From the NCBI RefSeq assembly GCF_017776525.1, contig NZ_JACVEW010000018.1, positions 1-64,000 of the forward strand: a stretch of DNA of 64,000 nucleotides, written 5' to 3'. The notes beneath the pieces were generated by a model. That model made no database searches, had not been told where the DNA came from, and saw only the letters and a program-made list of their open reading frames with translations. The translations under genes and the position numbers were made by a program. Each line of letters starts with the position of its first letter. The stretch's first letter is position 1. Of the stretch, positions 1 through 8,245 are shown piece by piece. Source of the DNA: Marinobacterium alkalitolerans. GTDB taxonomy: Bacteria > Pseudomonadota > Gammaproteobacteria > Pseudomonadales > Balneatricaceae.

Positions 1-77
1 TGGAATTGGTAGACACGCTAGCTTCAGGTGCTAGTGCCTTCACGGGCGTGGGAGTTCGAGTCTCCCCATCTGCACCA
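1..77 (+). tRNA. tRNA-Leu (anticodon CAG), 5' end cut by window edge
   Basis: The anticodon arm has stem CTAGC/GCTAG around loop TTCAGGT, giving anticodon CAG (reads CUG). A long variable arm typical of class II tRNAs follows. The T arm is GGGAG-TTCGAGT-CTCCC, and the acceptor strand CATCTGC is followed by A and an encoded CCA ending at 77. About ten bases of the 5' acceptor and D arm lie before the window. Confidence 0.93.
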
Positions 78-136
78 TCCCCCCTTTAAGTTTTCTTTAC
101 AGCTTACTCAGCTTACTCACTAGTCAGTTTTTACCC

Positions 137-166
137 AGAAAAGCCCCAACAGGGTCTGTCAGGGCT
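137..166 (-). terminator. Possible terminator of the 43-aa membrane protein gene
   Basis: Read on the minus strand, AGCCC and GGGCT pair across an 11-15 base loop and are followed by TTTTCT. It lies about 30 bases past the stop codon of the small minus-strand gene. The stem is short, so this is tentative. Confidence 0.4.
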
Positions 167-194
167 GTCGCTTCTATTGTTGATCAATACCGGG

Positions 195-326
195 TTAACC
201 GGAGATCAGCAGGTACACCTGCATCAGCGCGGGCAATATTGCCACTATCAGTCCTCCCAGCACCATCGCGATTGAGGGCACCAGTCCAATTACTTCATAA
301 TCCTGATCTTCGTGTGCATGGCTCAT
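195..326 (-). CDS. Small single-pass membrane protein (43 aa), unknown function
   Basis: A 44-codon frame runs from an ATG at 324-326 to a TAA at 195-197. A ribosome site GAGG lies eight bases before the ATG. The product starts MSHAHEDQDYEVIG, a charged His/Asp/Glu-rich N-terminus, and continues as one long hydrophobic stretch from about residue 15 to the C-terminus (rich in Val, Leu, Ile, Ala, Gly), which would span the inner membrane once. The gene stands alone between the tRNA and the envelope operon. I recognise no family. Support comes from the ribosome site, the sharp charged/hydrophobic pattern and a possible downstream hairpin. A chance frame cannot be excluded without homologues. Confidence 0.6.
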   Translation of the reverse strand: MSHAHEDQDYEVIGLVPSIAMVLGGLIVAILPALMQVYLLISG

Positions 327-534
327 CGTCGTATCCTCGTCAGCTTATGCGTTGGCAGTTCTGAACACTGCCTCTGATCAGTACAAGGCAAGCACAATGC
401 CATACCGTCAAAACGTCTTTGAAACAAATGGTTACGCGGTTTGCAGCCGACCTGAACAGGTATTCGGGCCAAGTGTGACTGACGTGAATGTCATACGATG
501 GTGTAGGTTTGCGTCAAAAATGACAGCAGGGCTG

Positions 535-562
535 AAATAAAAAAGGTGGCCGCAGCCACCTT
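535..562 (-). terminator. Rho-independent terminator of the envelope operon
   Basis: Perfect 8-bp stem AAGGTGGC/GCCACCTT with a four-base loop, followed on the minus strand by TTTTTTATTT. It lies 22 bases beyond the stop codon of the last gene of the minus-strand operon (584-5724). Confidence 0.88.
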
Positions 563-583
563 GGTATTTCGCGCAGGGCCGTC

Positions 584-1777
584 TCAGCGGCGTACGATAA
601 AATCGGTGTCGATCAATTCAGCATCACCTTCAATGACCTTGGCATAGGTGGTTTTGGCACCGACCCGCACTACTTTCACGACAGCGATCTTCTCTTCAAG
701 TCGACCCAGTGACTCACGGGTGTAGGGGTCAAACATCTCCTCGCCCAGAAAATAGACATCCAGCCGGTCGCCTTTCTTCAGCGTCTTGCCGCCCTGGTTC
801 AGTACGACCGTTTTGCCTTTCACGGCTACCACGCGCATTGGATAGATGTTGGCCAGTGCTTTCTGAGCCAGCTGTTCGGCCAGAGCCGAAGTGATACCGG
901 ATTGTGAAGAGCCATATTTTTTCAGCATCTGACGGATATCCCCGTCACCGAGTTTCAGGTTGATTGAGTCGGACCACTTGACCTGCCGTGTTGCGGCCAG
1001 AATGATCTTATAATCAAGCTGCGCGCTGCCGCTGTAACTGACAAGGGTTTCTCCGGTCAGCTGAAGGGTTTTCACATGGCGCGTGCTGCGCATACTGCGG
1101 ATATTGCCGACCACAATGTAGTCTGCCCCCATTACATTGCCGGTCTTGGCTTTTTCGGCCAGTGCCGCATCATCGCTGAGCCATAATGCTTTTTCGGCCT
1201 GAAATTCGGCACCAAACTCACGGTCCAACACATTCATGCGGCGTGACTGGGTAAACTGGTCGAGTATGCGGTTGCGCAGTTCCGACTCTACCCGTTCGGC
1301 GGGGGTGACATCGCCCAGCAATGAAAAGCTGCGCTTATCGCTGTGAAACGGCATGACCGCCAATGTTCGGCGGCTGTCTGCAGGCAAGCCGGGCTTTTCA
1401 TACTTCAACACGTGCACGCTCACATCGGCGCGATAGCTGCCATCCGATTCCTGATCAACGGAGTGTACGTCGTAACGTGAGACCAGCCCCTTGGTTTTCA
1501 GGCTGAGGTCACCGCGCTGGGCAACTTCAAAGGAGGTTGCAAAGCTGTCGCCCTCGTCGGTGCTGACACTGGTTCGCCCGGAAAGCGTTCGCATGACCTC
1601 GCGGCTGTCGATACTGACCCCGGTTGCCTGCCTCAGACCTTGCACCAGTGCATCGCTGATCGCCTGATTACGGTTGTTGCCGTAGCCCACCGCATCCACG
1701 ACCTGTTCAGTAGCGTAACTGAAGCAGGTCCAGGTCAGGGCGGTCAGCGCCAGTAGAGTTTTCAGTACTGATCGCAT
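584..1777 (-). CDS. CsgG/FlgT-like secreted envelope protein
   Basis: 397 aa with a signal peptide of about 22 residues ending near SYATEQ. The N-terminal part (about 25-125) resembles the LPP20/FlgT N-domain: conserved GYG near the start, then repeated 'SRYDVHSV..DGSYRADVSV' strands. The middle (about 135-300) is CsgG-like ('TLAVMPFHS', 'GADYIVVGNI'). The last 90 residues form a beta-rich domain like the C-terminal domain of flagellar FlgT. FlgT and CsgG proteins act in the periplasm or outer membrane on large assemblies. No lipobox cysteine is present, so it is probably soluble periplasmic. It is the last gene of the operon, 10 bases after its neighbour. No other flagellar gene is nearby, so a flagellar role is not assumed. 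Confidence 0.75.
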   Translation of the reverse strand: MRSVLKTLLALTALTWTCFSYATEQVVDAVGYGNNRNQAISDALVQGLRQATGVSIDSREVMRTLSGRTSVSTDEGDSFATSFEVAQRGDLSLKTKGLVSRYDVHSVDQESDGSYRADVSVHVLKYEKPGLPADSRRTLAVMPFHSDKRSFSLLGDVTPAERVESELRNRILDQFTQSRRMNVLDREFGAEFQAEKALWLSDDAALAEKAKTGNVMGADYIVVGNIRSMRSTRHVKTLQLTGETLVSYSGSAQLDYKIILAATRQVKWSDSINLKLGDGDIRQMLKKYGSSQSGITSALAEQLAQKALANIYPMRVVAVKGKTVVLNQGGKTLKKGDRLDVYFLGEEMFDPYTRESLGRLEEKIAVVKVVRVGAKTTYAKVIEGDAELIDTDFIVRR

Positions 1778-1787
1778 GATTCCATCC

Positions 1788-3206
1788 TCAGAAGTCGTCA
1801 GCGGACATCAGGTCTCGGCTCTGACGGGTTTCGGCGGTTCCGGTGGAGGCTTTGCGGGTCTGAGCCTGCTCGTTTCGCTTGGGCTTGAAGTTGCGCATAT
1901 CACGAGCGTTCTGTTCCGAAACCGGGTGCCAGACATACACTACGCCGTTGATTTCATTACCGTGCTGGGGGTGCTTTGCAGTCCAGCGCAGCAACTGGCG
2001 TGTGCCTGGCAGGTCAGAGATACTGCCACGGGCCGAGATCTCGTTATTGATCGCCTTGACCATCTCGGTGCGTGTCTCCTCCGACTCCATGACGCCATCC
2101 TGTTCTGCGCGTACGACACCGTCCGTGACATTCATGCTGCTCTTGCGGGTGGTGGATTCTGCGTTACCCACGGCGTTCAGCAGGTAGGCGAAGTTGGCGT
2201 AGGCATCGGCCTTGGCATGCATGAAGGCACCCTTGCGTGCATTCATTTGGCGATTGAAATCCGATCCGTTGTACCCGGTGCCTGCCTGACCAAAAGACAC
2301 CAGCACCGGGTATCCATTCTTGTCATACATCTTGCGAATGCCGAACTCGTGGATCAGAGCTGACTTATTGCTGCTGAAACGCTCGCGGAGGGATGGGCCG
2401 CCGGCTTTTCTGGGGTTGGGAGCGAGGTCGCCCTTGCTCTGTTTCATGTCATACACAAACTGACGCATTTTGTCGGATGCTACGACAACGACAGCGATGG
2501 CATGCCGCCCCTGAGCGTCGTTGGCTTCAAAGGTTTTGACTGGCATCAGGCCCGTCAGGCTGGCGCGTGCACGAGTCGACACCTGCTCACTGATGGAGTT
2601 CTCAAACAGGCGCGCCCTTTTTTCAGGCGGGGCAGCGTTGAACTCATCGGGGTTGATGCCAAGCTCGTTGAGCTGCTCATCCAGCTTGCCACCGGCCAGA
2701 GCGATTGCCTTGTTGAGTACCTCCTCCAGCTTGCTGGAGCTCTGCAGCTCCTCCGGTGAAAAGCTTGGCATCTGGCTTTTGTCGTCAAAGAACTTGCTCA
2801 GTGTTTCAGCGCGGGTACTGATGCCCTCAAACTCGATAAACTGAGCCTGGGCGTTCATCAGTGCTTCCTTGTAAGCCATCAGGCGGTGATCGGCCCAGTC
2901 GTTTGCTTCCGGAGTGACTTTTACGAAGGCGATACCTTCAGCCATGAAAATATCACCGTTATCGGCGCGCTCTGCCAATGCCGCACCGGCACCATATTTC
3001 CAGGCATCGATCTGTTCTATCAGCTTCATGCCGGGGTCGACAGGTGCTGGTTCGGCGGCCTCTGCAACCGCTTCGTCGACAGGCGTTGCCTGAGATGTCT
3101 GTACTGAGGTTGAACTATCAGCGGCTGAAGCGCCTTGAGCATGTGCTTGCAGGGCCAGTCCACTGATCGCGAGTGCGAGTGCCGCCTGCTTAAACAGGTT
3201 GTTCAT
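1788..3206 (-). CDS. Secreted DUF6844-like protein of the LpoB-YcfL operon
   Basis: 472 aa with a clear signal peptide (positive start, hydrophobic 'ALALAISGLALQAHA', cleavage near residue 23). A low-complexity Ser/Thr/Ala/Pro stretch (about 24-58) follows, then a long mixed alpha/beta body. I link it by context and general appearance to the DUF6844 proteins that travel with LpoB, YcfL and CsgG-type genes in marine gammaproteobacteria; that link is from memory, not a search. No catalytic motif is visible. It sits 18 bases after lpoB and 10 bases before the CsgG-like gene, so it is very likely co-transcribed. Periplasmic location is inferred from the signal peptide. Confidence 0.7.
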   Translation of the reverse strand: MNNLFKQAALALAISGLALQAHAQGASAADSSTSVQTSQATPVDEAVAEAAEPAPVDPGMKLIEQIDAWKYGAGAALAERADNGDIFMAEGIAFVKVTPEANDWADHRLMAYKEALMNAQAQFIEFEGISTRAETLSKFFDDKSQMPSFSPEELQSSSKLEEVLNKAIALAGGKLDEQLNELGINPDEFNAAPPEKRARLFENSISEQVSTRARASLTGLMPVKTFEANDAQGRHAIAVVVVASDKMRQFVYDMKQSKGDLAPNPRKAGGPSLRERFSSNKSALIHEFGIRKMYDKNGYPVLVSFGQAGTGYNGSDFNRQMNARKGAFMHAKADAYANFAYLLNAVGNAESTTRKSSMNVTDGVVRAEQDGVMESEETRTEMVKAINNEISARGSISDLPGTRQLLRWTAKHPQHGNEINGVVYVWHPVSEQNARDMRNFKPKRNEQAQTRKASTGTAETRQSRDLMSADDF

Positions 3207-3224
3207 AGTCTGTATTCCTTTACC

Positions 3225-3842
3225 TTACCAGGAGGTTCCCTTGGCGCTGCCAAGCTTTCGGATCGGCGTTTCGCCTTCCCAAACGGCCAGCCCGTTGGCC
3301 AGATCCGTCAGGGTGAGCTGGAAGTAGTATTCGACCAGTTGCTTGTCGGAGTCGACCCGGTTGTTACGCTGGATAATCTTGCCGGACAGGCTCATGTTGG
3401 GGGCCGTCAGGCGCTGGCGTACCAGTGAAGAGCGATCGATCTTGCGTGACTGACTCAGCTCGGCGTAGGCCTGGGTCATTTTGTCTTCAGCACCATTGAG
3501 GCCGATGGCAGTCGTGGTGAGAACCTTGCCACTGCGGAGCAGGTCAACGCGGATCTTTTTCACCAACTGGTCGGTATCGATGCGTTGCATGGTGTCATTC
3601 AATACGGTGGAAACTACCATGACATGCTTTTTACCGTCATTGCGATCGACAGCGCCCGAGGCCAACATGGACTGAACTGCATCAGACGCAGCCTGGGCAA
3701 AGTCGCTGCCACTCAGGCCCATCGTTACGGGCTCATCAGCGGCACCCGGGGTCAGCAGCTGAGTTTTGGGGGTACAGCCGGCCGCGATGCCAAAGGCAGC
3801 AGTCAGGGCCAGTGCCTTGATCAGTGTCTTGGAGGTACTCAT
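3225..3842 (-). CDS. lpoB: Penicillin-binding protein activator LpoB-like lipoprotein
   Basis: 205 aa lipoprotein with lipobox IAAGC (Cys about residue 23). The rest matches the LpoB family: an early 'VTMGLSGSDFAQAASDAVQSML' helix region, 'HVMVVSTVLNDTMQRIDTDQL', 'SRKIDRSSLVRQRLTAPNMSLSGKI' and a C-terminal strand set with 'VWEGETPIRKLGS'. In E. coli LpoB is outer-membrane anchored and stimulates the peptidoglycan synthase PBP1b. Its start overlaps the ycfL stop by four bases, matching the ycfL-lpoB order in E. coli. The N-terminal linker is short, so reach through the peptidoglycan may differ from the E. coli protein. Confidence 0.85.
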   Translation of the reverse strand: MSTSKTLIKALALTAAFGIAAGCTPKTQLLTPGAADEPVTMGLSGSDFAQAASDAVQSMLASGAVDRNDGKKHVMVVSTVLNDTMQRIDTDQLVKKIRVDLLRSGKVLTTTAIGLNGAEDKMTQAYAELSQSRKIDRSSLVRQRLTAPNMSLSGKIIQRNNRVDSDKQLVEYYFQLTLTDLANGLAVWEGETPIRKLGSAKGTSW

Positions 3843-4255
3843 CCATCGATTCCTTGTGTTGTGCTTGCGGTGGGGGATTGAAGATCAAAAAGCTGAATCC
3901 GGTAGCTGACAGCATTCGGGCCGGGTGCAACGCGGTCCAGTGTGACGGGCTCGTTGGGACGCAGTACTTGTCGTTCCCAACGTGCGGCAAGCCCTTTGAG
4001 TTCGAAGCCCTGGGCGTCAAACCAGCTGAAGCGGTATCGCAGAATCTGCTCGGTCCGGCTGCGGTTATACAGGCGGACCCCTGCTCTCAGGAGGTCACTG
4101 GAAGCAACCCCTTGCTGAACACCTTCTATCTGCAGATAGCCTTGTGCTTTGGGGCCTATCAGGAGTTGTGGATAAAGTTCATCCTGCTGTGGCCGGGTTT
4201 GGCAGCCAAGCAGCGTCAGCACGGTGGCCATAGCCACGGCGGCGGTTTTGTACAT
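3839..4255 (-). CDS. ycfL: YcfL-family lipoprotein
   Basis: 138 aa. The signal sequence ends in lipobox LLGC (Cys18). The mature part is a compact beta domain of the DUF1425/YcfL type ('VRLYNRSRTEQILRYRFSWF', 'GLAARWERQVLRPNEPVTLDRVAP'). Function is not established. The family is usually encoded next to lpoB, as here, with a four-base overlap. It probably faces the periplasm from the outer membrane, since no Asp follows the Cys (Cys-Gln-Thr). Confidence 0.85.
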   Translation of the reverse strand: MYKTAAVAMATVLTLLGCQTRPQQDELYPQLLIGPKAQGYLQIEGVQQGVASSDLLRAGVRLYNRSRTEQILRYRFSWFDAQGFELKGLAARWERQVLRPNEPVTLDRVAPGPNAVSYRIQLFDLQSPTASTTQGIDG

Positions 4256-4275
4256 GATGCGACTCCCTGCAAATA

Positions 4276-5724
4276 TCAGGCATCAAACCCTGTTACCTGG
4301 TAAACCGGTGTACTGCCGGGGGTGGTGGCCCGTACGTGAATGACCGTAAAGCGGGTATCGGGCAAGGCAATCTTCAGTGGCGTATCCAGCCCGGGAGCCT
4401 TTAACTCGATACTGCCGCTCGCGGGCTTGCGCACACGGGCGACCTGTACTTCCTTGGGCAGGCTACTCCAGCTGCGCATATCCGCACGCGTGGTAGCTGC
4501 CTGATACACACCCGCCAGCAGGCTTCCGGCCAGTCCCATTTCCTTCTTCGCCTGGTACTGGATAAAAGCCTTGGTCAGTGTGCTGGCGATGGCTTCGGTC
4601 ACCTTCAGCGGAAACTCTTTTTTGAATTCGGTTTGAATAACCCTGTCCATGCTGGCCAGCAGCTGGGTTTTGCCGAGCGCTTTTCCGTTTGCCCGCAGCT
4701 CAAGGTGGGGATAGGCACGATTGCGGCTTTTCAGTTTGGGCAGTGCGATCTGTGAGTATTCAACCTGATCATTCAGTAGAAAGAGGGGCAGCGGAATCAG
4801 GGTTTCTTCCACGGCAGGTGCTTCGCCGTTTTCGAAAATGACCCATACGGCAGGGTTGAGCTTGTGTTTTCGCCAGGAACCGGTGCGCAGCTTGTTGATC
4901 ACCATGTGGTCTGTTGCTACTGCCTTGTTACTGGGCACCATCCCTTTCACACGGCGCAAGGATTCACGTGCCTTGCCATAATCACTGCTATCTACACTGG
5001 CCAGCATGAAATAGAGCCCGTGCAGATAGTCGGTATAGGGGTTTACAAAATCCGGGTATGCGCGCCACTGGTCGAGCTCCGGGTAGGCTTCTTCAATCAC
5101 CTCGCGTGAGGCCTGCTCGCTCTTGTTGAATTGCAGCTGGGAGGTCTGGGCCTTTTCTGCTTCGGCCTGGCTGCGTGTTTCGGCCAGTTTTTCTTTCTGA
5201 GCTTCGATCCGAGCCTTAAAGGTTTCTTCAGCACGCCGCTGGCGGTCCGCTGCACGGTTGAACTCGATGCGGGCATTCTGCATATCCTGCAGAAAGATGT
5301 TGTTCAGCGCCTTGTAGGTGTTAACCATGACACCGTCATACACGGTGGGGCTGTAACGGTTGAGGTTGTTGTTGACCAGAGCCGCTGTCACTTTTTCCAG
5401 CCCTTTGCGTCCCAGGTTTTCGGTATCTTCCTGCTTCATCATGCTTTCGGCATGATCAAACACGCGTGTACTGAGGTCCAACTCACCGGCCGCGCTTAAC
5501 GCGGAACCAGCCTGAAGTGACCAGAGCAGGTCCTCGCTGCTGCCGTCCGGTTTGATATCACCGGCCTTTAGGGCAAAGTCGGCGGCTGCCTGATAGTTAC
5601 CCTGCGCGATGTGCTGGTTAAAGTTATTCAGATTTTGCTGATTGGACAGTGTTTGGCAGCCGGCAAGCAGCCCAAGGCCAAACACCAGTGACAGTGTTTG
5701 GACACCGGTGCGGAGGTTTCTCAT
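4276..5724 (-). CDS. COG3014-family TPR-like lipoprotein, first gene of the LpoB operon
   Basis: The start was set at the ATG at 5722-5724 because AAGGAG lies eight bases upstream and the protein then begins directly with a lipoprotein signal (lipobox LLAGC, Cys about 23). A longer frame upstream encodes no signal. This gives 482 aa. The first half is helical with TPR-like repeats ('FNQHIAQGNYQAAADFALKA', 'AALVNNNLNRY'), then a charged coiled-coil stretch (about 165-215, 'KARIEAQKEKLAETRSQAEAE'), then a beta-rich C-terminus. The family is known from the same lpoB/ycfL/CsgG neighbourhood. Function is unknown; a scaffold role in envelope assembly is inference. Confidence 0.8.
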   Translation of the reverse strand: MRNLRTGVQTLSLVFGLGLLAGCQTLSNQQNLNNFNQHIAQGNYQAAADFALKAGDIKPDGSSEDLLWSLQAGSALSAAGELDLSTRVFDHAESMMKQEDTENLGRKGLEKVTAALVNNNLNRYSPTVYDGVMVNTYKALNNIFLQDMQNARIEFNRAADRQRRAEETFKARIEAQKEKLAETRSQAEAEKAQTSQLQFNKSEQASREVIEEAYPELDQWRAYPDFVNPYTDYLHGLYFMLASVDSSDYGKARESLRRVKGMVPSNKAVATDHMVINKLRTGSWRKHKLNPAVWVIFENGEAPAVEETLIPLPLFLLNDQVEYSQIALPKLKSRNRAYPHLELRANGKALGKTQLLASMDRVIQTEFKKEFPLKVTEAIASTLTKAFIQYQAKKEMGLAGSLLAGVYQAATTRADMRSWSSLPKEVQVARVRKPASGSIELKAPGLDTPLKIALPDTRFTVIHVRATTPGSTPVYQVTGFDA

Positions 5725-5826
5725 TGTGACTCCTTGTTTCCCTGAAACCTTTTTTGCGCGTTCATGCGCTTTGGTGGTCAATCTAGCAGCAAGTTGTGAG
5801 ACTTGGAATAGATAAAGAGTCGCAGC

Positions 5827-6153
5827 TTTGCCACAGATCACAACCACTGACGGTGTGGATAGTTAGAACGGGAAAAGATATGCACAGCTTGTTCCTGCCG
5901 GTAGGACCAGACCGCTCGTCAGGATTAAATCGCCATGGATGGTGAAAAGTTGTGAATAATCTGAATATCCACGCCCAGTGGATAGAGAATGATCAAGTAT
6001 TGAAAGGCCGATAATCACGGCGCTTACGGCAAGGTATTACGAAGTTTTCCCAAGGTTGCGCACATACCTGTGCCATGATGTTGGGGATTGTTTCAACAGG
6101 GCTTTATGCACAGCCTTTATGATCTTTATAGAGCGTCTGAAAAAGTATTCACA
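5827..6153. promoter_or_regulatory. Cluster of DnaA-box-like 9-mers in a gene-free stretch
   Basis: The 463 bases between the envelope operon and the next gene carry two exact TTATNCACA boxes (5951-5959 on the minus strand, TTATTCACA; 6104-6112, TTATGCACA). Three more have one mismatch (5854-5862 minus, 5878-5886, 6145-6153), and three weaker ones have two mismatches (5827-5835, 5965-5973, 5977-5985 minus). GATC sites occur at about 5837, 5991 and 6121. Such density is far above chance for about 460 bp. No coding frame with a credible ribosome site was found here. It could be a DnaA-binding site that controls the operon, a titration locus or an origin. Confidence 0.5.
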
Positions 6154-6187
6154 GAGGGTCGCGTTGCCCCCTGTGGGCAAGCTGAAG

Positions 6188-8245
6188 TCAGGCCCGGGCC
6201 TGGTCGGGCGTCAGGTAATCGAGCGCCTCACCTGCCGGCATGGGGCGGGCATAGAAGTAGCCCTGCACTCGGTCACATTGATTCTGAGCCAGGAAGTTGA
6301 TCTGTGCTTCGGTTTCGGTGCCTTCCGCCAGCACTTCCAGCCCCAGGCTTTTGGCCAGTGCAATGACCGCCTTCACAATGGAGGCGTCTTCCTGGTCACC
6401 CGGGAGGTCGCGTACGAAGGACTGATCGATCTTCAGTTTGGTGATGGGCAGGCGTTTCAGATAGGAGAGTGACGAGTAGCCTGTGCCGAAGTCGTCCAGC
6501 GCAATGCGAATGCCTGCTTCATGCAGCTTCGATAATACCTGTATGGCCTGCTCGGGCTTGGACATGAGCTGGGTTTCGGTCACTTCCACTTCCAGCCACT
6601 GATGCCTGAAACCGGTATCCGCAATCATGTGATCCAGGACCTGCAGCAGGTGGGGGTTCTGAAAATGCCGCACGTTCAGGTTGACGGACAGAATACCGGG
6701 CTGCAGGCCCTGCTTGCGCCAATGGACAAAGTGCTTCATGGCCTTGCGCATGATCTGCAGGTCGAGCGTTTCGATCAGACCGCTGTTCTCGGCCAGCGGG
6801 ATAAAGCGCCCCGGCGAGATGAGTCCGTCTTCCGGGGTTATCCAGCGCGCGAGGGCCTCGAAACCCTCGATCTCTCCAGTACTGGTGTTGATCTGGGGCT
6901 GGAAAAAGGGCTCAAGCTCATCGGCCTGCAAGGCCTGACGTAACCGAGACTCAAGTGTCAGCCGTTCATGTGCATTCTGTGTCAGGCTGCTGTTGAACAG
7001 TCTGAAGCCGTTTCGGCCTTCGTGCTTGGCCTGGTTCATCGCCGCATCCGCCTGCATCAGCAGGTCGGCAGCGGTCGTGCCGTAATCGGGGTAGAGGCTG
7101 ATCCCGATGCTGCTGTTGATATACAGCGGGTGGCCATCAATCTCCAGTGGGCGACTGATCGACTGCAGCACGCGACGGGCCAGGAAGCTGGCTTCGTCAG
7201 GATCTTTAAGACCTTCGAGGATGATGGTGAACTCATCGCCCCCCAGTCGTGCCAGAGTGTCATCGGTGCGGATCAGTTGCGACAGGCGTGCCGTAATGCT
7301 GGTCAGCACACGGTCGCCCGTATTGTGCCCCAGCGAGTCATTAATGTTCTTGAAATGGTCCAGGTCGATCACCAGCAGGGCCAGTTTGTAATCATGCCGC
7401 TGAGCACGGGCGATGCCGCTTTCAAGGCGATCATTAAAGAGCGTGCGGTTGGCCAGGCCCGTGAGAGCGTCATGGTGGGCCATATGGTTAACGGTGTCTT
7501 TTTGCAGTTGCAGGTCACGCTGAGACAGCCGTATGGAGGTGATCATGCTGTTCATGCTGTGGGCCAGCTTGCGCAGCTCGCTCGGCCCTCGCTCCGGCAC
7601 GGCATCTGTCGGAATACCCATACGGTCAGTTCGGTCAATGGCCTGCATGATGTGTTCCAGCGGATTGATCACGAACCGTCGTGTCAGTATCAGCAGCAAT
7701 ACAGCCATCAGCACACAGATCATCAGAGTGCTGAGCAGAGAGCGCCGAATAGTGTCCTGAAGTTCGGCCTGCAGCCGTTCATCCGAGGTATAGAGGCGGA
7801 TGCTGCCGATGGTTTCGCCCTGAGTGCTGATGATATCGGCCTCGTGCACATCCATACAGTTGCCAAGATGCGAGCGGCTCTCCGGATTCTCGGCATCATA
7901 CTCGTCGATGTTGCCGGACGGGGTGCGGATGTAGCCGGTGGTATAGGATCTGCCGAGGATCGTCCCCAGATTGAAGTCGTCTACCAACAGGGCGCAGTGC
8001 TTGTGCAGGGTGATTTCGTTAGCCAGTATTTTTTCATACTCGTTAACGGCGTAGGACTCCATCAGGCCCTGGATGTTGTTGTTGAGGGATTTCAAACCGC
8101 GTTCTGCATCCTGGCTGATGTCGCGTTGAATACCCTCTTTGGCTTCGTAAAAAAGGTAGGTGGCACTGAGAGACACGGTGACAACAATCGCGGGCAGTAC
8201 CAGACTGATCAGAACGATATAAAGTGAAGGTGCCGACCGCTTCAT
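6188..8245 (-). CDS. Membrane GGDEF-EAL protein (cyclic-di-GMP turnover), paired with a sugar-type binding protein
   Basis: 685 aa. TM1 about 9-31 and TM2 about 169-187 enclose a periplasmic loop of about 137 residues. HAMP-like linker about 188-240. GGDEF domain about 255-415 with intact 'LARLGGDEFTIIL'. EAL domain about 430-680 with 'GFEALARW', 'DDFGTGYSSLSYL' and 'KIDQSFVRDL'. Both catalytic sites look intact, so it could make and/or degrade cyclic-di-GMP. The start codon overlaps the stop of the upstream binding-protein gene (ATGA, 8242-8245), so the two are translationally coupled. The periplasmic loop probably receives the signal from the binding protein; that is inference. Confidence 0.92.
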   Translation of the reverse strand: MKRSAPSLYIVLISLVLPAIVVTVSLSATYLFYEAKEGIQRDISQDAERGLKSLNNNIQGLMESYAVNEYEKILANEITLHKHCALLVDDFNLGTILGRSYTTGYIRTPSGNIDEYDAENPESRSHLGNCMDVHEADIISTQGETIGSIRLYTSDERLQAELQDTIRRSLLSTLMICVLMAVLLLILTRRFVINPLEHIMQAIDRTDRMGIPTDAVPERGPSELRKLAHSMNSMITSIRLSQRDLQLQKDTVNHMAHHDALTGLANRTLFNDRLESGIARAQRHDYKLALLVIDLDHFKNINDSLGHNTGDRVLTSITARLSQLIRTDDTLARLGGDEFTIILEGLKDPDEASFLARRVLQSISRPLEIDGHPLYINSSIGISLYPDYGTTAADLLMQADAAMNQAKHEGRNGFRLFNSSLTQNAHERLTLESRLRQALQADELEPFFQPQINTSTGEIEGFEALARWITPEDGLISPGRFIPLAENSGLIETLDLQIMRKAMKHFVHWRKQGLQPGILSVNLNVRHFQNPHLLQVLDHMIADTGFRHQWLEVEVTETQLMSKPEQAIQVLSKLHEAGIRIALDDFGTGYSSLSYLKRLPITKLKIDQSFVRDLPGDQEDASIVKAVIALAKSLGLEVLAEGTETEAQINFLAQNQCDRVQGYFYARPMPAGEALDYLTPDQARA

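Noticed and set aside
352..540. 62-codon plus-strand frame between tRNA-Leu and the envelope operon
   Set aside because: Starts at TTG without a ribosome site, has no recognisable pattern, and runs into the T-run/terminator of the opposite operon.
6164..6180. Hairpin TTGCCC/GGGCAA after the first GGDEF-EAL gene
   Set aside because: Only six base pairs and no T-run on either strand.
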